64,000 nt of DNA from Hymenobacter mellowenesis. GTDB taxonomy: Bacteria > Bacteroidota > Bacteroidia > Cytophagales > Hymenobacteraceae. Where the stretch lies: contig NZ_JAUQSX010000013.1 in NCBI RefSeq assembly GCF_030581005.1, forward strand, positions 124,001-188,000, in the 5' to 3' direction. Below the pieces are notes generated by a model that was given only the letters and a program-made list of their open reading frames with translations, made no database searches and had not been told where the DNA came from. Below are positions 40,223 through 47,944 of this stretch, piece by piece. The first letter of the stretch is position 1, and each line of letters begins with the position of its first letter. Position numbers and translations under genes: made by a program.

Positions 40223-42058
40223 CTACTCTACCGTTACCGATTTGGCCAGGTTGCGGGGCTGGTCCACGTTGCAGCCGCGCAGCACGGCAATGTGGTAGCT
40301 CAGCAGCTGCAACGGAATCACCGATACCAGCGGCATCAGCACTTCGCTGGTGTGAGGCACTTCAATCACGTACTCGGCCATGGCCGGAATCACCTTGTCG
40401 CCCTCGCTCACGACGGCGATGATGCGGCCTTTGCGGGCCTTCACTTCCTGAATGTTGCTCACCACCTTCTCGTACGAGCTGTCGCGGGTGGCAATCACCA
40501 CCATCGGCATGTTCTCGTCAATCAGGGCAATAGGGCCGTGCTTCATTTCAGCGGCCGGGTAGCCCTCGGCATGAATGTAGCTGATTTCCTTGAGCTTGAG
40601 TGCGCCTTCCAGCGCTACGGGGAAGTTGTAGCCCCGGCCCAGGTACAGGAAGTTGGTGGCATCCTTGAACTCCTCGGCAATTTCCTGAATCTGGGCATCC
40701 AGCTCTAGGGCCTTGGTCACTTTGGCCGGAATGGTGTCCAGCTCCACCATCAGCTCGCGCAGCTTGGTGTCGGTGATGGTGCCGCGTTTCTGACCCATAA
40801 TCATGGCCAGCAGTGTGAGCACCGTCACCTGGGCCGTGAAGGCTTTGGTGGAAGCTACGCCGATTTCGGGGCCGGCGTGGGTATAGGCACCGGCGTCGGT
40901 GGCGCGGGCAATACTGCTGCCCACCACGTTGCACACGCCGAAAATGGTCGCGCCCTTGCTTTTGGCCAGTTCGATGGCGGCCAGCGTATCGGCCGTTTCA
41001 CCGCTCTGCGAAATGGCAATCACGATGTCGCGCTCCGTGATAATGGGGTTGCGGTAGCGGAACTCCGACGCATATTCCACTTCTACCGGAATGCGGGCCA
41101 AGTCCTCAATAAGGTACTCGGCCACCAAGCCAGCGTGCCAGCTCGTGCCGCAGGCCACGATGATGATGCGCTGGGCGTTGATAAATTTCTGCTCGTAGGC
41201 CCGGATGCCGCCCATGTTGAGGTGGCTGGCGCCCAGTTCCAGGCGGCCGCGCATCGAATCAAGAATGGAGCGAGGCTGCTCAAAAATCTCCTTCAGCATG
41301 AAGTGAGGATAACCACCTTTCTCAATGCTGTCGAGCTCCATCTCCAGCTTCTGGATGTAAGGCGTCTGGCTCACGTCCTCTTTCGAGCGGATTTCCAACT
41401 GGCCATCGCGAATGACCACGATTTCGTAGTCGTTCACGTACACTACTTCGTTGGTGTATTCAATGATGGGCGTAGCATCGGAGGCAATGAAAAACTCGCC
41501 GTCGCCAATGCCAATCACCATCGGCGAGCCCTTGCGAGCAGCGATGAGCTGGTTGGGAGCGTCCTTGCTGAGCACCACAATGGCGTAGGCACCCACCACT
41601 TCGTGCAGCGCCAGGCGCACGGCTTCCTCCAGCGAGCAGCTATTCTGCTTCTGAATCTCCTCAATCAGGTTCACGAAAACCTCCGTGTCCGTGTCGGAAT
41701 GGAACGTGTGGCCCTGCTGCTGCAAGTGGGTTTTCAGCGCCGCGTAGTTCTCAATGATGCCGTTGTGAATGATGGCAATGCGCTCCGATGTGGAGTAATG
41801 CGGGTGGGCATTCTCGTCGTTGGGCTCGCCGTGGGTGGCCCAGCGGGTGTGGCCCATGCCCACGTTGGCGTGCGTATCCTTCGCGCTGATAAACGATTCT
41901 AGGTCGGCGACTTTGCCTTTCTTCTTATAGACCGTCAGGTCACCGTTGAGCAGCGCGACGCCAGCAGAATCGTAGCCGCGGTATTCGAGGCGGTGAAGAC
42001 CTTTGAGAATGATGGGGCAGGCCTCACGATGGCCCAAGTAAGCAACAATGCCGCACAT
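40223..42058 (-). CDS. glmS: glutamine--fructose-6-phosphate aminotransferase (isomerizing)
   Basis: A 611-residue two-domain enzyme making glucosamine-6-phosphate for peptidoglycan and LPS. The N-terminal glutaminase begins 'MCGIVAYLGHREACP', where Cys becomes the N-terminal nucleophile. 'LHRLEYRGYDSAG' and 'MGHTRWATHGEP' complete it. Two SIS sugar-isomerase domains follow ('ACGTSWHAGLVAEYLIED', 'AISQSGETADTLAAIELA', 'LGRGYNFPVALEGALKLKE') and it ends 'PRNLAKSVTVE'. It is the last gene of an operon with DUF4270 and the starch-synthase-domain protein. Confidence 0.97.
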   Translation of the reverse strand: MCGIVAYLGHREACPIILKGLHRLEYRGYDSAGVALLNGDLTVYKKKGKVADLESFISAKDTHANVGMGHTRWATHGEPNDENAHPHYSTSERIAIIHNGIIENYAALKTHLQQQGHTFHSDTDTEVFVNLIEEIQKQNSCSLEEAVRLALHEVVGAYAIVVLSKDAPNQLIAARKGSPMVIGIGDGEFFIASDATPIIEYTNEVVYVNDYEIVVIRDGQLEIRSKEDVSQTPYIQKLEMELDSIEKGGYPHFMLKEIFEQPRSILDSMRGRLELGASHLNMGGIRAYEQKFINAQRIIIVACGTSWHAGLVAEYLIEDLARIPVEVEYASEFRYRNPIITERDIVIAISQSGETADTLAAIELAKSKGATIFGVCNVVGSSIARATDAGAYTHAGPEIGVASTKAFTAQVTVLTLLAMIMGQKRGTITDTKLRELMVELDTIPAKVTKALELDAQIQEIAEEFKDATNFLYLGRGYNFPVALEGALKLKEISYIHAEGYPAAEMKHGPIALIDENMPMVVIATRDSSYEKVVSNIQEVKARKGRIIAVVSEGDKVIPAMAEYVIEVPHTSEVLMPLVSVIPLQLLSYHIAVLRGCNVDQPRNLAKSVTVE

Positions 42059-42147
42059 GGCAGGAAGGGTTAAATTCGAAAAATATTGATAATCAGAGAG
42101 GTCAAAAACGTAAGTCAGACCTTAAGCAGTACCGCAGATGAAAGGTA

Positions 42148-43701
42148 TTAGCGCTTCCGCGAGTAGTACACGCGCAGGCGGATGTTGGTGGCATCCAAGG
42201 CTGCCCGGTTGAGCGACAGCGTACCGGACGACCGGATGCTGGGAGTCAGCACCAGATACTTCGGGTTCGCCGCCGGGTCGTTATACAGGTAGTTTTGCAG
42301 GTACGAAGTTACCGGAATGGTGTAGTAAGACTGAGCTGCCGCGTTGGTGAGCAGGCCGGTCGCCGGGTAGCCCGTGCCAACGGGGCTCTGGCCATCGGCC
42401 TGCACCACCCGGTCGACCGGCAAATAGTTGATGGTGCGCTGCAGCACCGCGTTGTTGGCGTCTACTTCCAGCGCGTACAACTGGCTGGGGTTGGTGTACA
42501 GCACGTTCGTGTATGGCTTGATGGGCACAATCAGCTCGGCCCGGTTGATGACCACGCCGCTGGTGTCGGTGGACTGGGTCAGCGACTTCAGCGTCACGCG
42601 GCCCTGCAGAGTCACGCGCGTGGCTAGGCCCGTGCCTTCCTGCGCGTAGCTGGTGCCGCTCAGCGCCGCCGCAGATACCGCGCCGGAACGAGTGGCCAAA
42701 GCTGCTAGCGGGTTCGGCAACGTGTTGTCGACCGTGGTGTAGTAGCGAGGGTCGCGCGAGGAGGGCAGCCCGAGGCCACTATAAGCAGGGCCGAAGTAGA
42801 TGGAATACACGCGCTTCAGGGTATCGGCGGCGTGGTAATACACCACAATGCGCGATTTGTAGCCTTTGCTGAAGCTCACTAGGCTGCCCGTGTGGTTGAC
42901 GTTGGGCAGAATGGCAATGCCCTTGAGGGCCGCATCGAGCTTGGCCTGCGAGAAGCCGGGCGCCTTAAGTTGGGCAAACAAGTCGGTGGCAAACTGTGAG
43001 GGCACGGCGCTGACGGGCGGGCGAGTGCCGCTGGCGGGCGCGGCCGTGCGCTGTAGCACCAGCCGCACCGTTGGGTCGGGCACGGTGGTGGTCACAGCGG
43101 GAGTGCCCGTCGTGGTCGCCGTGGCCGCCACAGCGGCTGTCACCACTTGCGTCTGCGTCCGGTCGAGCCGGCTGGTCAGGTTCTGGCCCAACCGGCCCTG
43201 CGGCGTCAGGTCGAGCGCGGCCGGCGTGCTGCTGTCGTAGCCGGCCTGTCGCTCGTCGAGCGGCGCGGCCAGCTTGAAAACATCAAAGCTTACCGGCGCC
43301 GACGTGCTGCCGTACACCCGGTCGAACCCGGCCACAAGCACCACCGAATCCAAGCGGGTGGTGGTGTACAGCGAAGGCAGCGAATCGGTCGGAATGCCGC
43401 CGGTCGCCGTAATGATGGTGTTGATGCCGCCCGCGTCGACGACGTTGGAGTACGTGCCGGCAACGGTGGTGCCGGCCACGTTATCGGCCAGACGCCCCAC
43501 CATAAAATGGTCGGCTTTGAGGGTTTGCACTGGCGAAAGGCGCACGGTGGCCACTTCCAGCGGAATGTCTTTGTAGGAAGTGTTGACGGCCGTTGTTTCG
43601 GGCAGGTCCACGTTCAGGTCGGTGCCCTTGTCGCAGCCGGCGAGCACCGCCACAGCGGCTACGGCAACGAGGGGAGCACAGCGGCTAGTTAGCCAATTCA
43701 T
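42148..43701 (-). CDS. DUF4270 family lipoprotein
   Basis: A 517-residue lipoprotein with lipobox 'VAVLAGC' (Cys ~23), followed by 'DKGTDLNVDLPE'. The long beta-rich chain with 'ADHFMVGRLADNVAGTTVAG' near the N-terminus fits DUF4270, a Bacteroidota outer-membrane lipoprotein family of unknown role. Its first codons overlap the end of the upstream gene by 17 nt, so translation is coupled. The neighbourhood (starch-synthase-domain protein, DUF4270, GlmS, divergent PanC) recurs in Cytophagales as far as I recall. Confidence 0.85.
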   Translation of the reverse strand: MNWLTSRCAPLVAVAAVAVLAGCDKGTDLNVDLPETTAVNTSYKDIPLEVATVRLSPVQTLKADHFMVGRLADNVAGTTVAGTYSNVVDAGGINTIITATGGIPTDSLPSLYTTTRLDSVVLVAGFDRVYGSTSAPVSFDVFKLAAPLDERQAGYDSSTPAALDLTPQGRLGQNLTSRLDRTQTQVVTAAVAATATTTGTPAVTTTVPDPTVRLVLQRTAAPASGTRPPVSAVPSQFATDLFAQLKAPGFSQAKLDAALKGIAILPNVNHTGSLVSFSKGYKSRIVVYYHAADTLKRVYSIYFGPAYSGLGLPSSRDPRYYTTVDNTLPNPLAALATRSGAVSAAALSGTSYAQEGTGLATRVTLQGRVTLKSLTQSTDTSGVVINRAELIVPIKPYTNVLYTNPSQLYALEVDANNAVLQRTINYLPVDRVVQADGQSPVGTGYPATGLLTNAAAQSYYTIPVTSYLQNYLYNDPAANPKYLVLTPSIRSSGTLSLNRAALDATNIRLRVYYSRKR

Positions 43702-44497
43702 TGTACAGCGCTAGGTAAGAGGAGTGCAGGTTTTCATCGGTAGCTACCTGGCTGAGCTTGTTGTGGAGGGCGTATTCGTGAAACATGCCGTTCATGTTTT
43801 CGCTGAAGTCCTCGTCGGACCGCACCACAGTGTCAGCATACTCCATGCCCATTTTGATGAAACCGCTGAAATCGGCGGTTTTCAGCGAAGCCAGCATCTG
43901 GTCGTCGATGTCAAGCATCTTCGCTTTTTCCAGAATGTTGCCCTCAAATTTGTCGTCGAACTCGTTGTTGTAAATCGAGAACACCGACTTGGCATCCTTG
44001 AACACCGGGTCTTTCTTGTAGGTCGTTTTCAGGTAGAGCGGAATCAAACCGGTCATCCAGTCGGAGCAATGCACAATGTTGGGCGACCAGCCCAGCTTCT
44101 TCACCGTCTCGAGCACACCTTTGCAAAAGAAGATGGCGCGCTCGTCGTTGTCGGCGTAGAATTTGTCATTTTTGTCGACCAAAGCCGACTTGCGGTGGAA
44201 ATAATCTTCGTTGTCGATAAAGTACACCTGCAGCTTGGCCGTCGGGATAGAAGCCACTTTAATCACCAAGGGCTTTTCGTCGTCGCCCACGGCGATGTTG
44301 ATGCCCGAGAGGCGCACTACTTCGTGCAATCTATTTTTGCGTTCGTTGATAATGCCGAAACGGGGCACGAAAATGCGAATTTCGCAGCCCATCTCCTGCA
44401 TGCTGGCGGGTAGGCGCCGGAGCATTTCAGCCACTTTCGTGGTCTGCAGAAACGGGTCAATTTCGGTGGCCGCGTAGAGGATTCGTAGCTTCGACAT
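43685..44497 (-). CDS. starch/glycogen synthase catalytic-domain protein, N-terminal half only
   Basis: A 270-residue protein similar to the N-terminal Rossmann half of GT5 glycogen/starch synthases: 'LRILYAATEIDPFLQTTKVA', 'LPASMQEMGCEIRIFVPRFG', 'NIVHCSDWMTGLIPLYLKT' and 'DAKSVFSIYNNEFD'. The KxGG ADP-glucose motif near the start is replaced by 'TTKVAEM', and the C-terminal nucleotide-sugar domain is absent, so glycogen synthesis is unlikely. It is first in an operon with DUF4270 and glmS, under a good TTG/TAATTTTG promoter. The role may be structural or regulatory. Confidence 0.85.
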   Translation of the reverse strand: MSKLRILYAATEIDPFLQTTKVAEMLRRLPASMQEMGCEIRIFVPRFGIINERKNRLHEVVRLSGINIAVGDDEKPLVIKVASIPTAKLQVYFIDNEDYFHRKSALVDKNDKFYADNDERAIFFCKGVLETVKKLGWSPNIVHCSDWMTGLIPLYLKTTYKKDPVFKDAKSVFSIYNNEFDDKFEGNILEKAKMLDIDDQMLASLKTADFSGFIKMGMEYADTVVRSDEDFSENMNGMFHEYALHNKLSQVATDENLHSSYLALYNELAN

Positions 44498-44542
44498 AAG
44501 GGATTATTGAAGAGAATGGGACAAGGCCATACTATGGGTGCA

Positions 44543-44573
44543 CAAAATTAAACAATTTTGAGCGGAAAATCAA
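44543..44573 (-). promoter_or_regulatory. TTG-N20-TAATTTTG promoter of the glmS operon
   Basis: On the minus strand, TTG at 44573-44571 is followed after 20 nt by TAATTTTG at 44550-44543, a full match to the Bacteroidota consensus. The transcript start would be about 40 nt before the ATG at 44497. It should drive the three-gene operon ending in glmS. Confidence 0.65.
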
Positions 44574-44615
44574 TAAAACCTACTCCGGGGGCCGCTCCAG
44601 TTGCCTCCTTTCTTT

Positions 44616-45461
44616 ATGCAGATACTCAATACCGCCGCCGCGTTGCACGCCTTCACCGAACACGCCCGCCAGACGGGGCAGCGCGTGGGCTTGGTGCCCA
44701 CCATGGGCGCCCTGCACGATGGGCACCTGCAGCTGGTGCAAGCCGCCCGCGCCGAATGCAACGAGGTGGTAGCCACCATTTTTGTCAACCCCACGCAGTT
44801 CAACAACGCCGAGGATTTCCGCCTCTACCCGCGCGTGCCGGAAGCCGACGCGGCCCTGCTGGCGCCGGCCGGCTGCACGGCTTTGTTCGTGCCCTCGGTG
44901 GAGGAAATGTACCCTCAGCCTACCGTGCTGCGCTTCGATTTTGGCGAGCTGGAGCGGGTGATGGAAGGGGCGCACCGGCCCGGCCATTTCAACGGCGTGG
45001 CCACGGTGGTGAGCAAATTGTTCCACATGGCCTGTCCGCACCGCGCTTATTTTGGACAGAAGGACTGGCAGCAGGTGGCCATCATCCGGCAACTGGTGGC
45101 CGACTTGTCGTTCGACCTGGAAATCGTGACGTGCCCCACCATCCGGGAGGCCGACGGGTTGGCCATGTCGTCGCGCAACCGGCGGCTCGACGGCCCGGCC
45201 CGGGCCGTGGCGCCGCTGCTGCACCAAGTGCTGGCCGCCGCCGCTGCCCAGGTGCGCCAGGGCGTGCCCCCGGCCCAAGTGCGTGCCGCCGCCGAAGCCA
45301 CGCTGGCCCGCGAACCGCTGCTGACCCCCGAATACGTGGAAGTGGCCGACGCCCAGACCCTGCAGCCGCTGGCTGCCTACGCCCCCGGCCGGGCCGTGGT
45401 GCTGTGCCTGGCCGCCCACCTAGGCGGCGTGCGCCTGATTGATAACGTGGTGGTGGAATAA
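44616..45461 (+). CDS. panC: pantoate--beta-alanine ligase
   Basis: A 281-residue enzyme of vitamin B5/CoA synthesis. 'VGLVPTMGALHDGHLQLV' carries the HxGH nucleotide motif, 'VATIFVNPTQFNNAEDF' the pantoate-binding segment, 'GHFNGVATVVSKLF' and 'AYFGQKDWQQVAIIRQL' the ATP site, and 'SSRNRRLDG' the KMSKS-like loop. All are in canonical order. The ATG at 44616 is chosen over a TTG at 44601. It is transcribed divergently from the glmS operon. Confidence 0.96.
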   Translation: MQILNTAAALHAFTEHARQTGQRVGLVPTMGALHDGHLQLVQAARAECNEVVATIFVNPTQFNNAEDFRLYPRVPEADAALLAPAGCTALFVPSVEEMYPQPTVLRFDFGELERVMEGAHRPGHFNGVATVVSKLFHMACPHRAYFGQKDWQQVAIIRQLVADLSFDLEIVTCPTIREADGLAMSSRNRRLDGPARAVAPLLHQVLAAAAAQVRQGVPPAQVRAAAEATLAREPLLTPEYVEVADAQTLQPLAAYAPGRAVVLCLAAHLGGVRLIDNVVVE

Positions 45462-45500
45462 GGACGGGAAGAAGCTGGCGGGGCGGGGCGTAAGTCGTTT

Positions 45501-45508
45501 TACCTTTG
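45501..45508 (+). promoter_or_regulatory. -7 promoter box before the UPF0104-like gene
   Basis: TACCTTTG matches TAnnTTTG exactly, 31 nt before the TTG start at 45540. No good -33 TTG is seen. Confidence 0.4.
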
Positions 45509-45539
45509 CCGGGATTTTGCCTTCGGCGCCAGCTTCTAT

Positions 45540-46601
45540 TTGTTCGACTTTCTATTGAAAACGGTATTCAACATTCTTAAATACGCGCTGCTGCTCAGCA
45601 TCTCGGGCGCACTGATGTGGTATGCGGTGCGGGGGCAGGACTTGTCGCGCATTGGCCACTACATTGCCACGGCCAACTACTTCTGGCTGGCCATTACGCT
45701 GACGCTCTCTGTGTTGGGTTACTTCAGCCGAGCCTACCGCTGGCAGATGCAGCTCAAAGCTGCGCAAAATCCGGCGCCTTATTGGGCGGTGTACCACGCC
45801 AGCATGGTGGGCAATCTAGCTAATCTGGTGCTGCCGCGTATGGGCGAAGTCATTCGCTGCTCGGTGCTGCGACGCACCAGTGGCGTGCCGGTGCAGGTGG
45901 CTATTGGTACGGTGGTGACGGAGCGGGTGATTGACGTGCTGGTGTTGTTGGGCCTTATCGGTAGCTTGCTGCTGCTGGATTTCAACACCTTCTGGAACTT
46001 TGTGACAGAGCACGTGCTAGGCGACCAGTATGCTGCCGTGGCCCGCAACCGAACGCCGCTGCTCATCGCAGCTGTGGTGGGCGTGCTGCTGCTGTTGGTA
46101 GCAGGCTTCGCGCTGTTTCGTAACCTGGAGCGGCTGCGGCAAAACGCTATTTTCAACAAAGCCATTGTGTTTGTGCAAGGCCTGCTGGCGGGCGTGTTCA
46201 GCGTGGTGAAATTGGAAAACAAATGGCTGTTTTTATTCCATACGGTCTTCACCTGGGTGGTGTATTACCTGATGGATTATCTGGCATTCTTCTGCTTTCC
46301 CGAAACGTATAACCTCGACATGCGCGCCGGTTTGGCTGTGCTCACGTTTGGGGCGCTTGGCATGGCAGCGCCGGTAGCCGGCGGCATTGGGCCGTTCCAC
46401 GTGATGGTGCAGGGCGTGCTGATGGTGTATGGGGTGAGCCGGGAAGCCGGCATTGCCTATGCGCTGGTGGTGCACGGGGCCCAGACGCTGCTGGTGGTGC
46501 TCATGGGCGGCATCAGCTTCGTGGCCGTAGCCGCCGCCGACAAGGGCAGCGTGCTGACCGAAGCCGAAGCCCTGGCCGATGAGCCGCTTACCAGTGAGTA
46601 A
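45540..46601 (+). CDS. lysylphosphatidylglycerol synthase TM-domain family protein (UPF0104-like)
   Basis: A 353-residue polytopic protein with about eight transmembrane helices. 'NLVLPRMGEVIRCSVLRR' and 'LGMAAPVAGGIGPFHVM' are the two conserved family loops (GEVIR and the Pro/Gly motif). The family covers the membrane domain of MprF without the lysyltransferase; such proteins are linked to lipid flipping or export. The start is probably a TTG at 45540: the first in-frame ATG would cut into TM1. The stop codon lies inside the following inverted repeat. Confidence 0.87.
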   Translation: MFDFLLKTVFNILKYALLLSISGALMWYAVRGQDLSRIGHYIATANYFWLAITLTLSVLGYFSRAYRWQMQLKAAQNPAPYWAVYHASMVGNLANLVLPRMGEVIRCSVLRRTSGVPVQVAIGTVVTERVIDVLVLLGLIGSLLLLDFNTFWNFVTEHVLGDQYAAVARNRTPLLIAAVVGVLLLLVAGFALFRNLERLRQNAIFNKAIVFVQGLLAGVFSVVKLENKWLFLFHTVFTWVVYYLMDYLAFFCFPETYNLDMRAGLAVLTFGALGMAAPVAGGIGPFHVMVQGVLMVYGVSREAGIAYALVVHGAQTLLVVLMGGISFVAVAAADKGSVLTEAEALADEPLTSE

Positions 46602-46685
46602 AATGGTAAATGAACAGGTGTGTAAATTCTTTGCTTCTCCTGCTGTTCGCACATTTGCTCACTTACTCATTTACCGTTTTACCGC
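46593..46685. repeat. word-type composite palindrome E
   Basis: Left words 'AGTGAGTAAAATGGTAAATG' face right words 'CTCACTTACTCATTTACC' as an imperfect inverted repeat. The left arm contains the stop codon of the UPF0104-like gene and the right arm runs to the ATG of rfaE2. Confidence 0.75.
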
Positions 46686-47165
46686 ATGTGGACGAAAGAT
46701 AAAATCCTGACCCGGGAGCAACTGCCCGCCACTGTGGCCGCCTGGCGCGAACAGGGCCGCAAGGTGGTGTTCACCAACGGGTGTTTCGATTTGCTGCACC
46801 TCGGCCACGTCGACTACTTAGAGCAGGCCCGGCACCTGGGCGACGCCCTGGTGGTGGGGTTGAACACCGACGCTTCGGTGGGCGCCCTTAAGCCCGGCCG
46901 GCCCATTCAGGACGAGGACGCGCGGGCCCGGATTCTGGCCTCGCTGGCCTTTGTGGATGCCGTGGTGCTCTTCGGCGAGCCTACGCCGCTGGCCCTCATC
47001 GAACTGGTGCAGCCCGATGTGCTGGTGAAGGGCGACGACTATGCCATCGACGGAATTGTGGGGCATGAGTTGGTGTTGAACAGGGGCGGGCAGGTGCTAA
47101 CCGTGCCATTGGTGCCGGGGTATAGCACCTCGCGCATCGTGGAGCGCATTTTGCACACTCCCTAG
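46686..47165 (+). CDS. rfaE2: D-glycero-beta-D-manno-heptose 1-phosphate adenylyltransferase
   Basis: A 159-residue nucleotidyltransferase with the HxGH-type motif 'FTNGCFDLLHLGHVDYLEQA', 'LVVGLNTDASVGALKP', 'FGEPTPLALIELVQPD' and 'KGDDYAIDGIVGHELV'. This is the adenylyltransferase half of HldE, found as a separate protein in many bacteria. It makes ADP-heptose for the LPS inner core. The separate kinase (rfaE1/hldA) is not adjacent. Preceded by a word-type palindrome, followed 27 nt later by a metallopeptidase. Confidence 0.93.
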   Translation: MWTKDKILTREQLPATVAAWREQGRKVVFTNGCFDLLHLGHVDYLEQARHLGDALVVGLNTDASVGALKPGRPIQDEDARARILASLAFVDAVVLFGEPTPLALIELVQPDVLVKGDDYAIDGIVGHELVLNRGGQVLTVPLVPGYSTSRIVERILHTP

Positions 47166-47192
47166 CCGTTCTCACTTTTTTCTTTTTCAGCC

Positions 47193-47870
47193 ATGTATTT
47201 TCTGTTGATTTTGCTGATGCTCGTTAGTTGGGGCATTCAGTGGCGTCTGCGCAGCAAGTTCAAGCAATACGCCCACGTGGGCCTGCATGCCAACTTGTCC
47301 GGGGCGCAGATTGCCGAGCTCATGCTGGCCGACCACGGCATCACCGACGTGCGCATCATCAGCACCGAGGGCCGCCTCACCGACCACTACAATCCCACCG
47401 ACAAAACCGTGAACCTGAGCGAGGGCGTGTACGCCGAGCGTAGCGCCGCCGCTGCCGCTATTGCGGCCCACGAATGCGGCCACGCCGTGCAGCACGCCAC
47501 CGCCTACTCCATGCTGCAATTTCGCTCGGCCATGGTGCCGGCCTTGAGTGCCGTTTCCACCTATATGCCGTGGATTCTGCTCGCCGGCGTGTTCCTGATT
47601 AACCGCTCACTGATTCCGCTGGGCGTGGGCATTGTGCTGTTTTCGCTCACCACCCTGTTTTCGTTTGTGACGCTGCCCGTCGAATTCGACGCCTCGCGCC
47701 GGGCCCTGGCCTGGATGGACAAGCGCGGCGTGGTGACTGTGCAGGAGCATGCTATGGCCAAAGATGCCCTCTGGTGGGCGGCCATGACGTACGTAGTGGC
47801 GGCCATCAGTTCGTTGGCTACACTGCTGTACTACGTGAGCATTTTCATGAGTGGTAGCCGGCGCAATTAA
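47193..47870 (+). CDS. zinc metallopeptidase, YugP family
   Basis: A 225-residue membrane protein of the Zn_peptidase_2 family. One N-terminal helix (residues 1-15), then 'DHYNPTDKTVNLSEGVYAER' in part, the zinc motif 'IAAHECGHAVQHA' (HExxH variant HECGH), and three further transmembrane segments between residues ~115 and 220. 'LPVEFDASRRAL' after TM3 is also characteristic. Expected: inner-membrane protease; substrate unknown. It lies downstream of rfaE2 in the same direction. Confidence 0.9.
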   Translation: MYFLLILLMLVSWGIQWRLRSKFKQYAHVGLHANLSGAQIAELMLADHGITDVRIISTEGRLTDHYNPTDKTVNLSEGVYAERSAAAAAIAAHECGHAVQHATAYSMLQFRSAMVPALSAVSTYMPWILLAGVFLINRSLIPLGVGIVLFSLTTLFSFVTLPVEFDASRRALAWMDKRGVVTVQEHAMAKDALWWAAMTYVVAAISSLATLLYYVSIFMSGSRRN

Positions 47871-47893
47871 CGTCGTTGCTTATAATACCTCAT

Positions 47894-47926
47894 AAAAAAA
47901 GCCGCCCCGAAAGAGGCGGCTTTTTT
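47894..47926. terminator. bidirectional rho-independent terminator
   Basis: Stem AAAAAAGCCGCC (47895-47906) with GGCGGCTTTTTT (47915-47926). It separates the convergent metallopeptidase and ettA genes. Confidence 0.9.
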
Positions 47927-47944
47927 GTGCAAAAAGGGTGGCGA

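Noticed and set aside
42059..42147. glmS ribozyme or riboswitch upstream of glmS
   Set aside because: glmS is the last gene of an operon and the 89-nt gap before it shows no ribozyme-like pairing; the glmS ribozyme is known mainly from Firmicutes.
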